64,000 nucleotides of DNA from an uncultured Paracoccaceae bacterium (GTDB taxonomy: Bacteria > Pseudomonadota > Alphaproteobacteria > Rhodobacterales > Rhodobacteraceae): assembly GCA_947492475.1 (NCBI GenBank), contig CANLNM010000001.1, positions 620,001 to 684,000 on the forward strand. The letters run 5' to 3'. The notes below the pieces were generated by a model. The model did no database searches. It saw only the letters and a list, made by a program, of their open reading frames with translations, and was not told the origin of the DNA. A program made the position numbers and the translations under genes. Positions 24,698 to 33,647 of this stretch are shown here, one piece after another (positions within the stretch are counted from its first letter, which is position 1; the number at the start of each line of letters is the position of its first letter).

Positions 24698-26548
24698 TTA
24701 TCCCAGAACGCCACGCCCCTGCATCAAGGCCGATTGCATGGTTTTTACCACCACAAACGCATCCCTTAGATGGCTGCGTTCAAAATCGGACAGCCCTGAC
24801 GGGGCCATGTAATTATCCGGCTTTTCCCCGGCTTTGATTTGTGCCGCCTGATTTTCCAGACGGGTTTGGGCAATCATATCATAGGCATCCAGCAAATCCC
24901 GCGCACCGCTGGGCGACACGGCCCCCCTGTCAGGGGCGGCCTGAATACGCGCGCGGGTATTGGCGACGGTGATTTTGCCCTGCAGCGCATACATCCGCCC
25001 CAGATCAACAATCGGCACGACGCCGTTGGATTTCATATCAATGTGATTGCGATGTTCACCTGATCGCACCGTGGCAAAGCTTCGGATCAGCCCCAAAGGT
25101 GGCACATGGCCCACCGCATTGGTGGCCATATGGGCGGTGAAAAACGAATTGCGCGACGTGGCTTTCAACACATCCGTTTGCAACGGCGTAAACAGGGTTT
25201 CGTCCCCGTCAATGACCCGCAGATCAAACATCACCGATGCCAGCATCTGCGCCTCTTTGCTGGGGCGGGCGATCCAATCGTCGAAATAGCCCTGCCACGT
25301 GGATTGACGTGCGCACCAACGCAGGTTGGTCGCCATCATATCGCCGGGGCAATAGACATATCCCGCCACGTTCAGACCATCACAAACGAACTGGGCGAAT
25401 TTGGCGAAATAGTCCATGTCACGCGGGCTGGCGGCATTGTCGATGATCAGGCAATTGTCCTGATCGCTGACGCCAGTTTGTTCCTGGCGCCCCTGCGATC
25501 CACAGGCCGCCCAACAAAACGGCACAGGCGCGGGGCCAAACTGGTCCTGCGCCAATGCGATCAACCGGCGGGTCACCCCATCGGCCACATCTGTAATCAG
25601 ACGGGTGACCACTTCGTGGCGGTTCCCGGCCCCGACCAATTGCACCAACAGATCGGGGATATTAGCGGTGATTTTTGCCAGATCAGCTGGGGATTTTGCG
25701 CGGCGCATATCGGCCATCATGCCCGCAGATGTGCTGGCCATGAACCGCATCAGATCGGTCTGCGTAACCACCCCGATCAGCTTGGTCCCATCCACCACGG
25801 GCAAATGCCCCATATGCCGTTCCATCATCAGATGCAGCACATCCGATCCGATGGCCGAACTGGGCAACGTGATCAGATCGCGTGTCATGATTTGATCCAC
25901 GGTGGTATCAATCGGCAGCCCACCCGCAATGGCGCGGTTGGACATGTCGCGCACGGTCACGATGCCTTTTAGGTCATCCCCATCCGCGACAAACAGGCTG
26001 GAAATGCGCGTATCACGCATGATCTGCGCCGCCGCCTGCAATGTTGTGTCAGACGGGCAGGTTTTGGGATCACGCACCATCAAATCGTCAACACGGGTGG
26101 TGGTCAATTCGCCCGCGCGCGTGGTGCTGCGATCCCGCGCAATGTCCCCCCGATCAAAGAACCGGCGCACCGGATCATGATCCGCCATCAAGGTCGCAAA
26201 CAAATCGGCGGGGATCAAAAACAGCTTTGTCGGCTCTAAGGTGCGCGCGGATGTGACGGCGCGCCCATCCTTTAGCAATCCGCGTTCGCCAAATGAATTG
26301 CCCCCCGACAGATGCGACAATTCCTGCCCCGTATCGTCAAACACAATCACAGTGCCATGTTCGATCACATACAGCCCGCGCAGTTTGTTCCCGACGGAAT
26401 AGACATCGTGATCAGCGGGCAAATCCAGTACGTCGATCCGGTCCGCGATCTGCGCGCGCATCGTTTGTGACAGATGATCATAGGGATGCTGGCGCGACAG
26501 AAACGTCTGAATTCGGCCTAACATGTGATCCGTTTCGGGTTTGGTCAT
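24698..26548 (-). CDS. cNMP-binding / CBS / DUF294 nucleotidyltransferase-like signalling protein
   Basis: Cytoplasmic regulator often encoded beside DUF4212-type sodium:solute symporters. The 616 residues carry a cyclic-nucleotide-binding domain (about 18-135, with GGNSFGERGLL), a pair of CBS domains (about 150-275, LMVRDPKTC and IMTRDLITLP), a nucleotidyltransferase-like DUF294 domain (about 300-440) containing CGSQGRQEQTGVSDQDN (GS-x-G-R-x-E and D-x-D pattern, about 349-365), and a C-terminal DUF294 helical domain. The NT motif resembles GlnD, so the protein may modify or bind a partner according to adenylate levels. It lies downstream of the symporter terminator and upstream of the unknown membrane and exonuclease genes. 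Confidence 0.88.
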   Translation of the reverse strand: MTKPETDHMLGRIQTFLSRQHPYDHLSQTMRAQIADRIDVLDLPADHDVYSVGNKLRGLYVIEHGTVIVFDDTGQELSHLSGGNSFGERGLLKDGRAVTSARTLEPTKLFLIPADLFATLMADHDPVRRFFDRGDIARDRSTTRAGELTTTRVDDLMVRDPKTCPSDTTLQAAAQIMRDTRISSLFVADGDDLKGIVTVRDMSNRAIAGGLPIDTTVDQIMTRDLITLPSSAIGSDVLHLMMERHMGHLPVVDGTKLIGVVTQTDLMRFMASTSAGMMADMRRAKSPADLAKITANIPDLLVQLVGAGNRHEVVTRLITDVADGVTRRLIALAQDQFGPAPVPFCWAACGSQGRQEQTGVSDQDNCLIIDNAASPRDMDYFAKFAQFVCDGLNVAGYVYCPGDMMATNLRWCARQSTWQGYFDDWIARPSKEAQMLASVMFDLRVIDGDETLFTPLQTDVLKATSRNSFFTAHMATNAVGHVPPLGLIRSFATVRSGEHRNHIDMKSNGVVPIVDLGRMYALQGKITVANTRARIQAAPDRGAVSPSGARDLLDAYDMIAQTRLENQAAQIKAGEKPDNYMAPSGLSDFERSHLRDAFVVVKTMQSALMQGRGVLG

Positions 26549-26560
26549 GGGTCTCTCTCA

Positions 26561-26596
26561 AAAGAAAATCCTGCGCCGGGTTATCCGCCGCAGGAT
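26561..26596 (-). terminator. Terminator between the symporter and DUF294 genes
   Basis: On the minus strand ATCCTGCG and CGCAGGAT form a perfect eight-pair stem with a 13-base loop, followed by TTTTCTTTT. It lies 39 bases after the symporter stop and only 13 bases before the DUF294 ATG, so DUF294 expression depends on read-through or on a promoter within the symporter gene. Confidence 0.8.
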
Positions 26597-26634
26597 GCGT
26601 TTGTTCAATGATCTAGCGCAAGGCCAGCATTGGT

Positions 26635-28419
26635 TTAGTGATCCTGAGCCGCACCTGCGCCACGGGGCACACGCACGCTTTCGACCAGATCTTGGATCTC
26701 TTTGGGGGTTTCTTTGGTCATATTGGTCACAATGAACGCCGTGGCAAAGTTCAGCATCGCACCCACGGCCCCGAAGGATGTGGATTTGATTGTGCCCAAC
26801 AGAGGGTCCGCATCCGTAAAGGAATTGGTGCCCGGAACAAAGAACCAGCCTTTGTGCAGGAAGATGTAGATCAGGGTGACAACCAGACCAACCAGCATAC
26901 CGGCAACAGCGCCTGTATTGTTGATACGTTTGCTAAAGATCCCCATCATCAATGCCGGGAAGATCGACGCCGCCGCCAGACCAAAGGCCAGAGCAACCGT
27001 TTGCGCCGCAAAGCCCGGAGGGTTCAGACCCAACCAAGTGGCCACACCAATCGCGACTGCCATGGAAATCCGGGCTGTCAGCAATTCGTTGCGCTCAGAC
27101 ATGTTCGGGGTCAGTTGACCTTTGAACAGATCGTGGGACACAGCGGACGAAATCGCCAGCAACAGACCCGCTGCGGTGGACAATGCCGCCGCCAGACCAC
27201 CCGCAGCCACAAGGCCGATCACCCAACCCGGCAGGTTGGCAATTTCTGGGTTCGCCAGAACAAGGATGTCGCGGTTGAATTTAACCAATTCATTGCCGGA
27301 CCAGCCATTGGCCGCCGCACGTTCCTGCAGCTCAGCATTGCTATCGTTGTAATACTGAATTTGGCCGTCGCCGTTTTTGTCTTCCCAGTCCAGCAGACCG
27401 GTTTTCTGCCATGTGGCCATCCATGCATAAGCATCATCGTTTTCGATCATTTCAACCGTAACGGCCTGACCATCCGTGCCATTTGGCCACATCAGTTCAG
27501 AAATGTTCAGACGCGCCATCGCCCCCACAGCCGGAGCCGTCAGATAAAGCAACGCAATGAACACCAACGCCCAACCGGCAGACCAACGTGCGTCAGACAC
27601 TTTGGGCACCGTAAAGAACCGCATGATAACGTGGGGCAGACCCGCCGTACCGATCATCAGGGACAAAGTGAACAACACCATGTTCAACGTGTCGGCGTGA
27701 TGGGCCGTATATTCGTTAAACCCCAGATCGGTGACAATCGCATCCAGCTTCGCCAAGAGCGGCTCGCCTGATGCCACGTGATCGCCAAACAGACCCAAAG
27801 CTGGGATTGGATTGCCGGTCAGTTGCAGCGAAATAAAGATCGCAGGGATTGTATAGGCCAGGATCAGCACGCAGTACTGGGCCACTTGGGTATAGGTCAC
27901 ACCCTTCATGCCGCCAAACACCGCATAGGCAAACACAACTGCCGCGCCGATGAACAGGCCGGTATCTGTGTCCACTTCCAGGAAACGACCAAAGGCCACG
28001 CCCACACCGGTCATCTGACCAATCACATAGGTGATCGACGCGGTGATCAGACAGATCACAGCCACCAGACGTGCGGTTGGCGAATAGAAACGGTCGCCGA
28101 TAAATTCTGGCACCGTGAACTTGCCGAACTTGCGCAGATATGGCGCAAGGAGGAGAGCAAGAAGCACGTAGCCACCGGTCCAACCCATCAGGAAGGAAGA
28201 ATTGTCATAACCGGTAAAGGCAATCAGGCCGGCCATCGAAATGAACGACGCCGCAGACATCCAGTCTGCTGCTGTTGCCATGCCGTTGACCACAGGGTGC
28301 ACACCCCGGCCAGCGGCGTAAAATTCAGATGTAGACCCGGCACGGGCCCAAATCGCGATCCCGATATAAAGCGCAAAAGACGCGCCCACAAACAGGAGGT
28401 TGAGGGTAAACTGATCCAT
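26635..28419 (-). CDS. Sodium:solute symporter, acetate/short monocarboxylate type
   Basis: Inner-membrane Na+-coupled carrier of the SSS family, ActP-like. The 594 residues form about 13 membrane helices; hallmark sequences are GMATAADWMSAASFISMAG (about 46-64), the GQMTGVGVAFGRFLEV segment and GLAAALSTAAGLLLAISSAVSHD (cited at about 409-431). An unusually long loop (about 304-400) holds DKNGDGQI (347-354), which looks like a calcium-binding EF-hand loop, and is rich in Asp, Asn and Trp. DUF4212 lies five bases upstream as its small partner subunit, and acs/adk are nearby, which points to acetate uptake. Confidence 0.9.
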   Translation of the reverse strand: MDQFTLNLLFVGASFALYIGIAIWARAGSTSEFYAAGRGVHPVVNGMATAADWMSAASFISMAGLIAFTGYDNSSFLMGWTGGYVLLALLLAPYLRKFGKFTVPEFIGDRFYSPTARLVAVICLITASITYVIGQMTGVGVAFGRFLEVDTDTGLFIGAAVVFAYAVFGGMKGVTYTQVAQYCVLILAYTIPAIFISLQLTGNPIPALGLFGDHVASGEPLLAKLDAIVTDLGFNEYTAHHADTLNMVLFTLSLMIGTAGLPHVIMRFFTVPKVSDARWSAGWALVFIALLYLTAPAVGAMARLNISELMWPNGTDGQAVTVEMIENDDAYAWMATWQKTGLLDWEDKNGDGQIQYYNDSNAELQERAAANGWSGNELVKFNRDILVLANPEIANLPGWVIGLVAAGGLAAALSTAAGLLLAISSAVSHDLFKGQLTPNMSERNELLTARISMAVAIGVATWLGLNPPGFAAQTVALAFGLAAASIFPALMMGIFSKRINNTGAVAGMLVGLVVTLIYIFLHKGWFFVPGTNSFTDADPLLGTIKSTSFGAVGAMLNFATAFIVTNMTKETPKEIQDLVESVRVPRGAGAAQDH

Positions 28420-28424
28420 GAAAC

Positions 28425-28685
28425 TTACTCCTCGACGCCGAATTCACGGTCGAGCTTGTTCATGCGCCATGCATAGAAAAAGATCAGACCCAGAAAGACC
28501 AGGATCGACCCTTGCTGAGCAAACCAGAAGCCCAGATCGGTGCCGCCCACGGAAATTCCCGACAACATCGGGCGCAGCAAAATGCCGAACCCAAAGGACA
28601 CGACGGCCCAGATGACAAGTGATATCAAAATGATGCGCACATTGGCTGCCCAATAGGCTGCATCACGACTAGATTGGTCCGACAT
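28425..28685 (-). CDS. DUF4212 small symporter-associated membrane subunit
   Basis: Probable accessory subunit of the following symporter, comparable in arrangement to YjcH with ActP. From the ATG at 28685 there are 86 residues with two membrane helices (about 17-38 and 55-73), the family pattern YWAANVRIILISLVIWAVVSFGFG (residues 11-34) and a conserved FYAWRMNKLDREFGV tail. AGGAGG lies seven bases before the ATG. The symporter starts five bases after its stop. Confidence 0.9.
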   Translation of the reverse strand: MSDQSSRDAAYWAANVRIILISLVIWAVVSFGFGILLRPMLSGISVGGTDLGFWFAQQGSILVFLGLIFFYAWRMNKLDREFGVEE

Positions 28686-28756
28686 GCGGAGTCCTCCTCT
28701 GTTCCCGCGCCCGGCATGGGGTGCGGATGGTATGAAACATCGTTTCGGTTTTTGGG

Positions 28757-28779
28757 GTCTGCGGATCAGATCCGCAGAC
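28757..28779. promoter_or_regulatory. 23-base near-perfect palindrome upstream of the DUF4212-symporter genes
   Basis: GTCTGCGGATC and GATCCGCAGAC are perfect complements around a single central base. It lies 72-94 bases upstream of the DUF4212 ATG and 13 bases past the adk stop. Neither strand has a T-run after it, so an operator or a processing hairpin is more likely than a terminator. Confidence 0.5.
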
Positions 28780-28791
28780 AGGTATTCGGCT

Positions 28792-29475
28792 TTAGGCGGA
28801 TCGCACGATCTGCTGCAAAGCCTGTGCAATGTCGTCAATCGCCCCCATCGCGGGCACGGATTGCAGGTTGCCCTGCGCGCCGTAATAGGCGATCAGCGGC
28901 GCGGTTTCGGCATGGTATGCCTCTAGTCGAGAGGCAACCGTGGCGGCGTTGTCATCAGCGCGACGTTTGAATTCTTCGCTGCCGCAGCTGTCACATTTTC
29001 CGGCCTCGGCAGGCTGTTTGAACGTGTCATGGAACCCTTCACCACAATTGGCGCAGGTGTAGCGCCCGGAAATCCGGTCGACCATCGCAGCATCATCCAC
29101 TTCTAATGACACCACCGCGCTGATCGACTGGCCTTGTTCGGCCAGCAATGTGTCCAGCGCTTCGGCTTGGGCTGCGGTACGGGGGAACCCGTCCAGAATG
29201 ATACCGGCGGCCACATCATCATCACCCAAACGATCTCGCAGGATGTTGATGACGATGTCGTCACTGACCAGACCGCCTGCTGCCATGACAGATTGCGCGG
29301 CTTTGCCAGCGTCGGTGCCAGCCGCCACCGCGGCCCGCAACAGATCACCGGTGGACAATTGCACCAGACCAAATTGGTCCTGCAACATCCGCGCCTGTGT
29401 GCCTTTGCCAGCCCCCGGAGGCCCCAGCAGGATCAGAACAGGGCTTTGTGTGTTGGGCGTTGCTCCGTCCATCAT
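28792..29475 (-). CDS. adk: Adenylate kinase
   Basis: Converts AMP and ATP to 2 ADP. The 227 residues include the P-loop [10 protein letters not shown] (about 18-27), the [11 protein letters not shown] motif (GFPRT) and a LID domain with a zinc-type C4 pattern, [10 protein letters not shown] and CDSCGSEEF, less usual in Gram-negative bacteria but common in Rhodobacterales. The ATG overlaps the acs stop (ATGA), so AMP made by acetyl-CoA synthetase and the kinase that recycles it are co-translated. Confidence 0.95.
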   Translation of the reverse strand: MMDGATPNTQSPVLILLGPPGAGKGTQARMLQDQFGLVQLSTGDLLRAAVAAGTDAGKAAQSVMAAGGLVSDDIVINILRDRLGDDDVAAGIILDGFPRTAAQAEALDTLLAEQGQSISAVVSLEVDDAAMVDRISGRYTCANCGEGFHDTFKQPAEAGKCDSCGSEEFKRRADDNAATVASRLEAYHAETAPLIAYYGAQGNLQSVPAMGAIDDIAQALQQIVRSA

Positions 29476-31442
29476 TCCGACCCCTTGTTCATGCGGTTTT
29501 CGATCAGCTCGTCGACCACGGATGGGTCGGCCAGCGTCGATGTATCGCCCAATGCGCCATAATCGTTTTCCGCGATTTTACGCAGGATGCGTCGCATGAT
29601 CTTACCCGACCGGGTTTTTGGCAGGCCAGGCGCCCATTGGATCAGATCCGGCGCCGCAATCGGCCCGATTTCAGTACGAACCCAAGTGCGTAGCTCTTTG
29701 CGCAGCTCTTCGCTGGGTTCCTGATCATTCATCAAGGTGACATAGCAATAGATGCCCTGCCCTTTGATATCATGCGGATAGCCCACCACGGCGGCTTCGG
29801 CGACTTTGGCATGGGCGACCAGCGCGCTTTCAACCTCAGCCGTGCCCATCCGGTGACCGGACACGTTGATCACGTCATCCACACGGCCCGTGATCCAGTA
29901 ATCGCCATCTTCGTCGCGCTTACAGCCGTCACCGGCAAAGTAGTAGCCTTTGTAGTCGCTGAAATAGGTTTTCTGAAACCGTTCGTGATCGCCCCAAACG
30001 GTGCGCATCTGACCGGGCCAGCTGTCTTTGATACACAGCACGCCTTCGGTTGGATATTCGTGGATTTCCTCGCCCGATGTGGGTTCCAGAACCACGGGTT
30101 GCACCCCAAAAAACGGCTTCATCGCGGAACCCGGTTTCATCGCATGCGCACCGGGCAGTGGCGTCATCATGTGCCCCCCCGTTTCGGTCTGCCACCATGT
30201 GTCAACGATAGGGCATTTCCCTTTGCCGACCACTTCGTTGTACCAGTTCCACGCCTCGGGGTTGATCGGTTCGCCCACGGTGCCCAGCACCTTTAGGTCG
30301 CTCAGGTCATAGCCTTCGACGAAACTATTGCCTTGCCCCATCAGGGCGCGCAATGCGGTGGGGGCGGTGTAGAATTGGTTCACTTTGTGTTTTTCACAAA
30401 CCTGCCAGAACCGGCCTGCATCAGGATAGGTTGGCACGCCTTCGAACATCACGGTGGTCGCCCCATTGGCCAGCGGCCCATAGACGATATAACTGTGCCC
30501 CGTGACCCAGCCCACATCGGCCGTACACCAGAACACATCGCCATCGTGATAATCAAACGTGATTTCCTGTGTCATGGACGCAAAAACCAGATAGCCACCA
30601 GATGTGTGCACCACGCCTTTGGGCTGACCGGTAGAGCCTGATGTATATAGCACAAAGAGCGGATCTTCGGCGTTCATTTCCGCGGGCGTACAATAAGAGG
30701 ACGCTTCGGCGGCCAATGCGTTATAATCGTGATCGCGGTCCTGAATCCAAGTGGTTTGATCGCCGGTGCGTTTCACCACCAGAACCTGAACGGTGTCTTT
30801 GCAATGCAGCAAAGCCGCGTCGGTGTTGGATTTCAGCGCGGTTTTGCGGCCACCGCGGGGGGCGGTGTCAGCAGTGATCACCACCTTGGCGTCACAGCCA
30901 TTGATCCGGGCCCCCAACGCATCGGGGCTAAAGCCCGCAAAGACGATGGAATGGATCGCACCAATGCGCGCACAGGCCAGCATCGCATAGGCGGCTTCGG
31001 GGATCATCGGCAGATAGATCACAACCCGGTCGCCTTTGCCCACGCCCAGACCTTTTAGGACATTGGCCATGCGGCTGACATTTTCCAATAGCTGAATATA
31101 GCTGATATGCTGCGCGGATTCTGCTGGATCATCCGGCTCAAAAATAATCGCCGTTTGATTGCCGCGTGTGGCGACATGGCGGTCGATGCAATTGGCAGAC
31201 ACGTTCAATGTGCCGTCTTCGAACCAATTGATGGCCACTTCGCCGAAATTGTAGTTTGTATTCTTGACCTTGGTGAACGGTTTGATCCAGTCAATCCGTT
31301 TGCCATGTTCGCCCCAGAACCCGTCCGGGTCCTTGATCGAAGCCGCATACATTTCATTATATTTCGCCTCATCAACATGGGCGTTGGCTGCGAAATCCGC
31401 GCTTGGCGGATAAACAGACTTCTGAACTGTTTCGGTGGTCAT
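29472..31442 (-). CDS. acs: Acetyl-CoA synthetase (AMP-forming)
   Basis: Activates acetate to acetyl-CoA with AMP and PPi release. The 656 residues are full length. The AMP-binding P-loop [15 protein letters not shown], the [13 protein letters not shown] motif and the C-terminal [15 protein letters not shown] with the acetylatable lysine are all present. A GGGGAAG ribosome site lies just before the ATG. adk is coupled downstream, and the acetate symporter set follows. A promoter with a TATACA-like -10 lies about 90 bases upstream on the minus strand. Confidence 0.97.
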   Translation of the reverse strand: MTTETVQKSVYPPSADFAANAHVDEAKYNEMYAASIKDPDGFWGEHGKRIDWIKPFTKVKNTNYNFGEVAINWFEDGTLNVSANCIDRHVATRGNQTAIIFEPDDPAESAQHISYIQLLENVSRMANVLKGLGVGKGDRVVIYLPMIPEAAYAMLACARIGAIHSIVFAGFSPDALGARINGCDAKVVITADTAPRGGRKTALKSNTDAALLHCKDTVQVLVVKRTGDQTTWIQDRDHDYNALAAEASSYCTPAEMNAEDPLFVLYTSGSTGQPKGVVHTSGGYLVFASMTQEITFDYHDGDVFWCTADVGWVTGHSYIVYGPLANGATTVMFEGVPTYPDAGRFWQVCEKHKVNQFYTAPTALRALMGQGNSFVEGYDLSDLKVLGTVGEPINPEAWNWYNEVVGKGKCPIVDTWWQTETGGHMMTPLPGAHAMKPGSAMKPFFGVQPVVLEPTSGEEIHEYPTEGVLCIKDSWPGQMRTVWGDHERFQKTYFSDYKGYYFAGDGCKRDEDGDYWITGRVDDVINVSGHRMGTAEVESALVAHAKVAEAAVVGYPHDIKGQGIYCYVTLMNDQEPSEELRKELRTWVRTEIGPIAAPDLIQWAPGLPKTRSGKIMRRILRKIAENDYGALGDTSTLADPSVVDELIENRMNKGSE

Positions 31443-31828
31443 GGCTTCCCCTTATGTCTCCTGAAATGGGTTCTTCCGCTCCTACTCGGCAGAACCCTCC
31501 CTCTGGTTGCAATAAACGCGTTTTGGGGGAGATTGTATATAAGTGGCTCTTATTTCGATCTTATTGAGTAAATAATTTTACAGCTTTTTCGTTAAATCAG
31601 TAAACGAGACATAATCAACCCCTGCAAACCCCTTTGAATTTGCAGAAATTTCGCCGTGATCCATGGCTCAGCTTGTCAATTTTTATCCGCAATACTGGGT
31701 AGAACAGACAGATCAGGCCCCGCCTGCGACACCTTGACCTGTCTGTTATATCAATAAATCTGGCGGTCTGATCGAATCTGCCCCGCCCCATCAATCGGTT
31801 CAGCCCGCCCAGATGGGATTGGCCCGCA
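31443..31828. other. 386-base intergenic region upstream of acs
   Basis: No open frame worth calling. The stretch 31530-31640 is AT-rich and probably holds the acs promoter (TATACA on the minus strand at about 31534-31539). A nested inverted repeat (31703-31747) lies near the other end. The remaining sequence shows nothing I can name. Confidence 0.5.
31703..31747 (-). terminator. Nested inverted repeat downstream of the SLAC1-type gene
   Basis: Outer arms AACAGACAG (31703-31711) and CTGTCTGTT (31739-31747) are perfect complements; inside sits a second hairpin CAGGC-CCC-GCCTG (31714-31726). It lies 82 bases past the SLAC1-type stop. No T-run, so it may be a factor-dependent end or a structured RNA element. 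Confidence 0.4.
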
Positions 31829-32821
31829 TTAGGCGGCAGGAGCCGGTTTCGGGGCGGCCTCTTCCTTGAAAATGGCGCCCGAAATCACCCCGGCGCCGGT
31901 CTTTGTTAACAACACAGCGACCCCTATGATCAGGACCACCAGCAACACTGCGCCAATAGCCACATGTGGGGTTGATCCGGTGGCCTCAGCAAATCGGAAA
32001 CTGGCAATTGATGCGGCGGCAATGGGAAAGGACAGCGCCCAAAACGACAGCGAAAACGGCAGCGACACCATGCGTGGCAATTGCACGGCGACAATCAGCG
32101 TAAACAAATAGGCCCCATTCAGCAAAATCCGCGCAAAGCCATCAACCACTCCGCCATTCAGCTGCATCCAAGCGACAAAAGCCACCGCAGGCGGCGCAAT
32201 CAGAATAACCAAAGTGGGCTGCAAACGCCCGGGCATTGGATCGTGGAAAATCAGCCGGTTCACCACCAATGTCATCAAGATCACCCAGAAAATCAGCCCA
32301 ACGGACATAAAATACCAAGACGTTTCAATATACCCCAACGGCACCCCCGCCAGCGGCACAATCACATTGCCCACGGCCGGAATGAACCATGCCGGGGATA
32401 ATGCACCGGTTTGAAAACTGCGCATGCCTATCCAACCTGATACCACGGCAATGGTCAGCCCCCCCTGCCCGATCATCCCGATGATCCACAACGGCAATGC
32501 CAGTACAGGCGCATGCGTCAAACTGGCTGTGGACAACAACAAAAGCGATATGGAAATGGCCGGAAAAAACGCAAGCTTCACTGGGTGGTGCCATTCGGAT
32601 CGCACAGCATCTGGGTGTAATATTGCCTTTGTGGTATAGGTGATCGAAATCAAACCAAACAAAGAAAATGCTATCAAATATGCGGTCAACCCAACCCAGA
32701 TTGGCACACCAACCGCAGACGCCGCCGCCTGCAAAGCAAGCGCTAACCCGGTCATCCCCATCACAATTGCAAATAGAGGAACCGGTGCGTTTTTGAGGCG
32801 GTTGATTGGGTCAGAAGTCAT
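31829..32821 (-). CDS. SLAC1/TehA-family anion channel protein
   Basis: Polytopic membrane protein of the tellurite-resistance/dicarboxylate transporter and SLAC1 group, which passes nitrate, chloride or C4-dicarboxylates. The 330 residues from the ATG at 32821 (a GTG two codons earlier is possible) contain ten helices; the family core VPLFAIVMGMTGLALAL at the start and the SWYFMSVGLIFWVILMTLVVNRL segment are recognisable. It ends in an Ala/Pro/Lys tail. It diverges from the NsrR-type regulator over a region with a strong dyad, so it may respond to nitric oxide or oxygen state. Confidence 0.82.
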   Translation of the reverse strand: MTSDPINRLKNAPVPLFAIVMGMTGLALALQAAASAVGVPIWVGLTAYLIAFSLFGLISITYTTKAILHPDAVRSEWHHPVKLAFFPAISISLLLLSTASLTHAPVLALPLWIIGMIGQGGLTIAVVSGWIGMRSFQTGALSPAWFIPAVGNVIVPLAGVPLGYIETSWYFMSVGLIFWVILMTLVVNRLIFHDPMPGRLQPTLVILIAPPAVAFVAWMQLNGGVVDGFARILLNGAYLFTLIVAVQLPRMVSLPFSLSFWALSFPIAAASIASFRFAEATGSTPHVAIGAVLLVVLIIGVAVLLTKTGAGVISGAIFKEEAAPKPAPAA

Positions 32822-32900
32822 CTTCACGGTCCTTTTGATCGTCGCAATCCCACAAATGGGACCATCTAGGTAATCGCACGGGGTGCAATATACATTTACA

Positions 32901-32918
32901 AAGTGACATATGTCATTT
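32901..32918. promoter_or_regulatory. Dyad operator candidate between SLAC1-type gene and nsrR
   Basis: AAGTGACATATGTCATTT contains the perfect 12-base palindrome TGACATATGTCA with one mismatched flanking pair. It lies 80-97 bases upstream of the SLAC1-type ATG and is a plausible NsrR or other Rrf2 target. Confidence 0.5.
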
Positions 32919-33043
32919 CACCATCCAGTCACAACATGCAAAACCTACAGACACGTTAAAGTGAGCAAACAACCATGCCCGCGCCCGGACAGCCCATTGA
33001 TCTATCGAAAAAATAGCTTTTTGCACGCAAACCCTGCGTCATA

Positions 33044-33057
33044 TTGACTTAGATCAA
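33044..33057 (+). promoter_or_regulatory. FNR/DNR-like box upstream of nsrR
   Basis: TTGACTTAGATCAA differs from the FNR consensus TTGAT-N4-ATCAA at one base. It is centred about 58 bases upstream of the nsrR ATG, a usual activator distance. Confidence 0.5.
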
Positions 33058-33108
33058 CCTCAGCATCGGCAAATAGCTGCATAATTCACCTAACTTTAGG
33101 GGGGCAAT

Positions 33109-33567
33109 ATGCGGCTGACGGTTCGAACAAATCTGGCGATGCGGGTTTTGATGTTTTGCGCAGTTCATCCAGGGGTAAAGGTGCGAAAACGCCAGATCGC
33201 CGAGAGCTGCAACGCCTCAGAAGCTCATTTAGGCATGATTATCAATCAACTAAGCCAGACGGGCTTTATTGAAACGATGCGCGGACGAGGCGGCGGTATC
33301 CGGTTGGCCTGCCCACCAGCTGACATAACTGTGGGCCGTGTGTTTCGGGTGTTTGAGGCAGACACGCCGTTTACGGAATGTTTTGCGGGGCGCGACAATC
33401 ATTGCCCGATCACCCCGGCCTGCCGGCTGCGCGGCGCATTATCGCGGGCGCTGAACGCGTTTTATGCAGAGCTGGATCAGGTCACATTGTCGGAATTGGT
33501 CGAAGGCAATACCGGGCTGGAACGAATTTTACAGTTCGAAGGTGGCTGCCCCGTTTCAACAACCTGA
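33109..33567 (+). CDS. nsrR: NsrR-type Rrf2-family nitric-oxide-sensing repressor
   Basis: Iron-sulphur regulator that loses DNA binding when NO attacks its cluster. The 152 residues have an N-terminal winged helix (about 2-70, with VRKRQIAESCNASEAHLGMII) and the three cluster cysteines at 91, 99 and 105 in ECFAGRDNHCPITPACRL, the spacing and ITPACRL context of NsrR. The C-terminal helix AFYAELDQVTLSELVEG also fits. Divergent from the SLAC1-type gene; the target set outside the window is unknown. A bidirectional terminator follows. Confidence 0.85.
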   Translation: MRLTVRTNLAMRVLMFCAVHPGVKVRKRQIAESCNASEAHLGMIINQLSQTGFIETMRGRGGGIRLACPPADITVGRVFRVFEADTPFTECFAGRDNHCPITPACRLRGALSRALNAFYAELDQVTLSELVEGNTGLERILQFEGGCPVSTT

Positions 33568-33585
33568 TCCACAAGATTGAATTCA

Positions 33586-33629
33586 AAGGAAAAACGCCCA
33601 CCCAATGGCGGGGAGGGCGTTTCTTTTTG
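33586..33629. terminator. Bidirectional terminator between nsrR and xylG
   Basis: AAACGCCC (33592-33599) and GGGCGTTT (33615-33622) pair perfectly over eight bases. TTCTTTTT follows on the plus strand and an A-rich run precedes it, giving T residues for the minus strand too. It serves both convergent genes. Confidence 0.85.
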
Positions 33630-33647
33630 TATCATGTAGTGGCGGTG

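Noticed and set aside
26638-27771. 377-codon plus-strand frame opposite the symporter
   Set aside because: Antisense to a membrane protein gene; the His/Arg/Gln-rich product is the usual shadow of hydrophobic codons.
28757-28779. Intrinsic terminator for adk
   Set aside because: The palindrome is strong but neither strand has a T-run after it; T residues lie on the wrong side.
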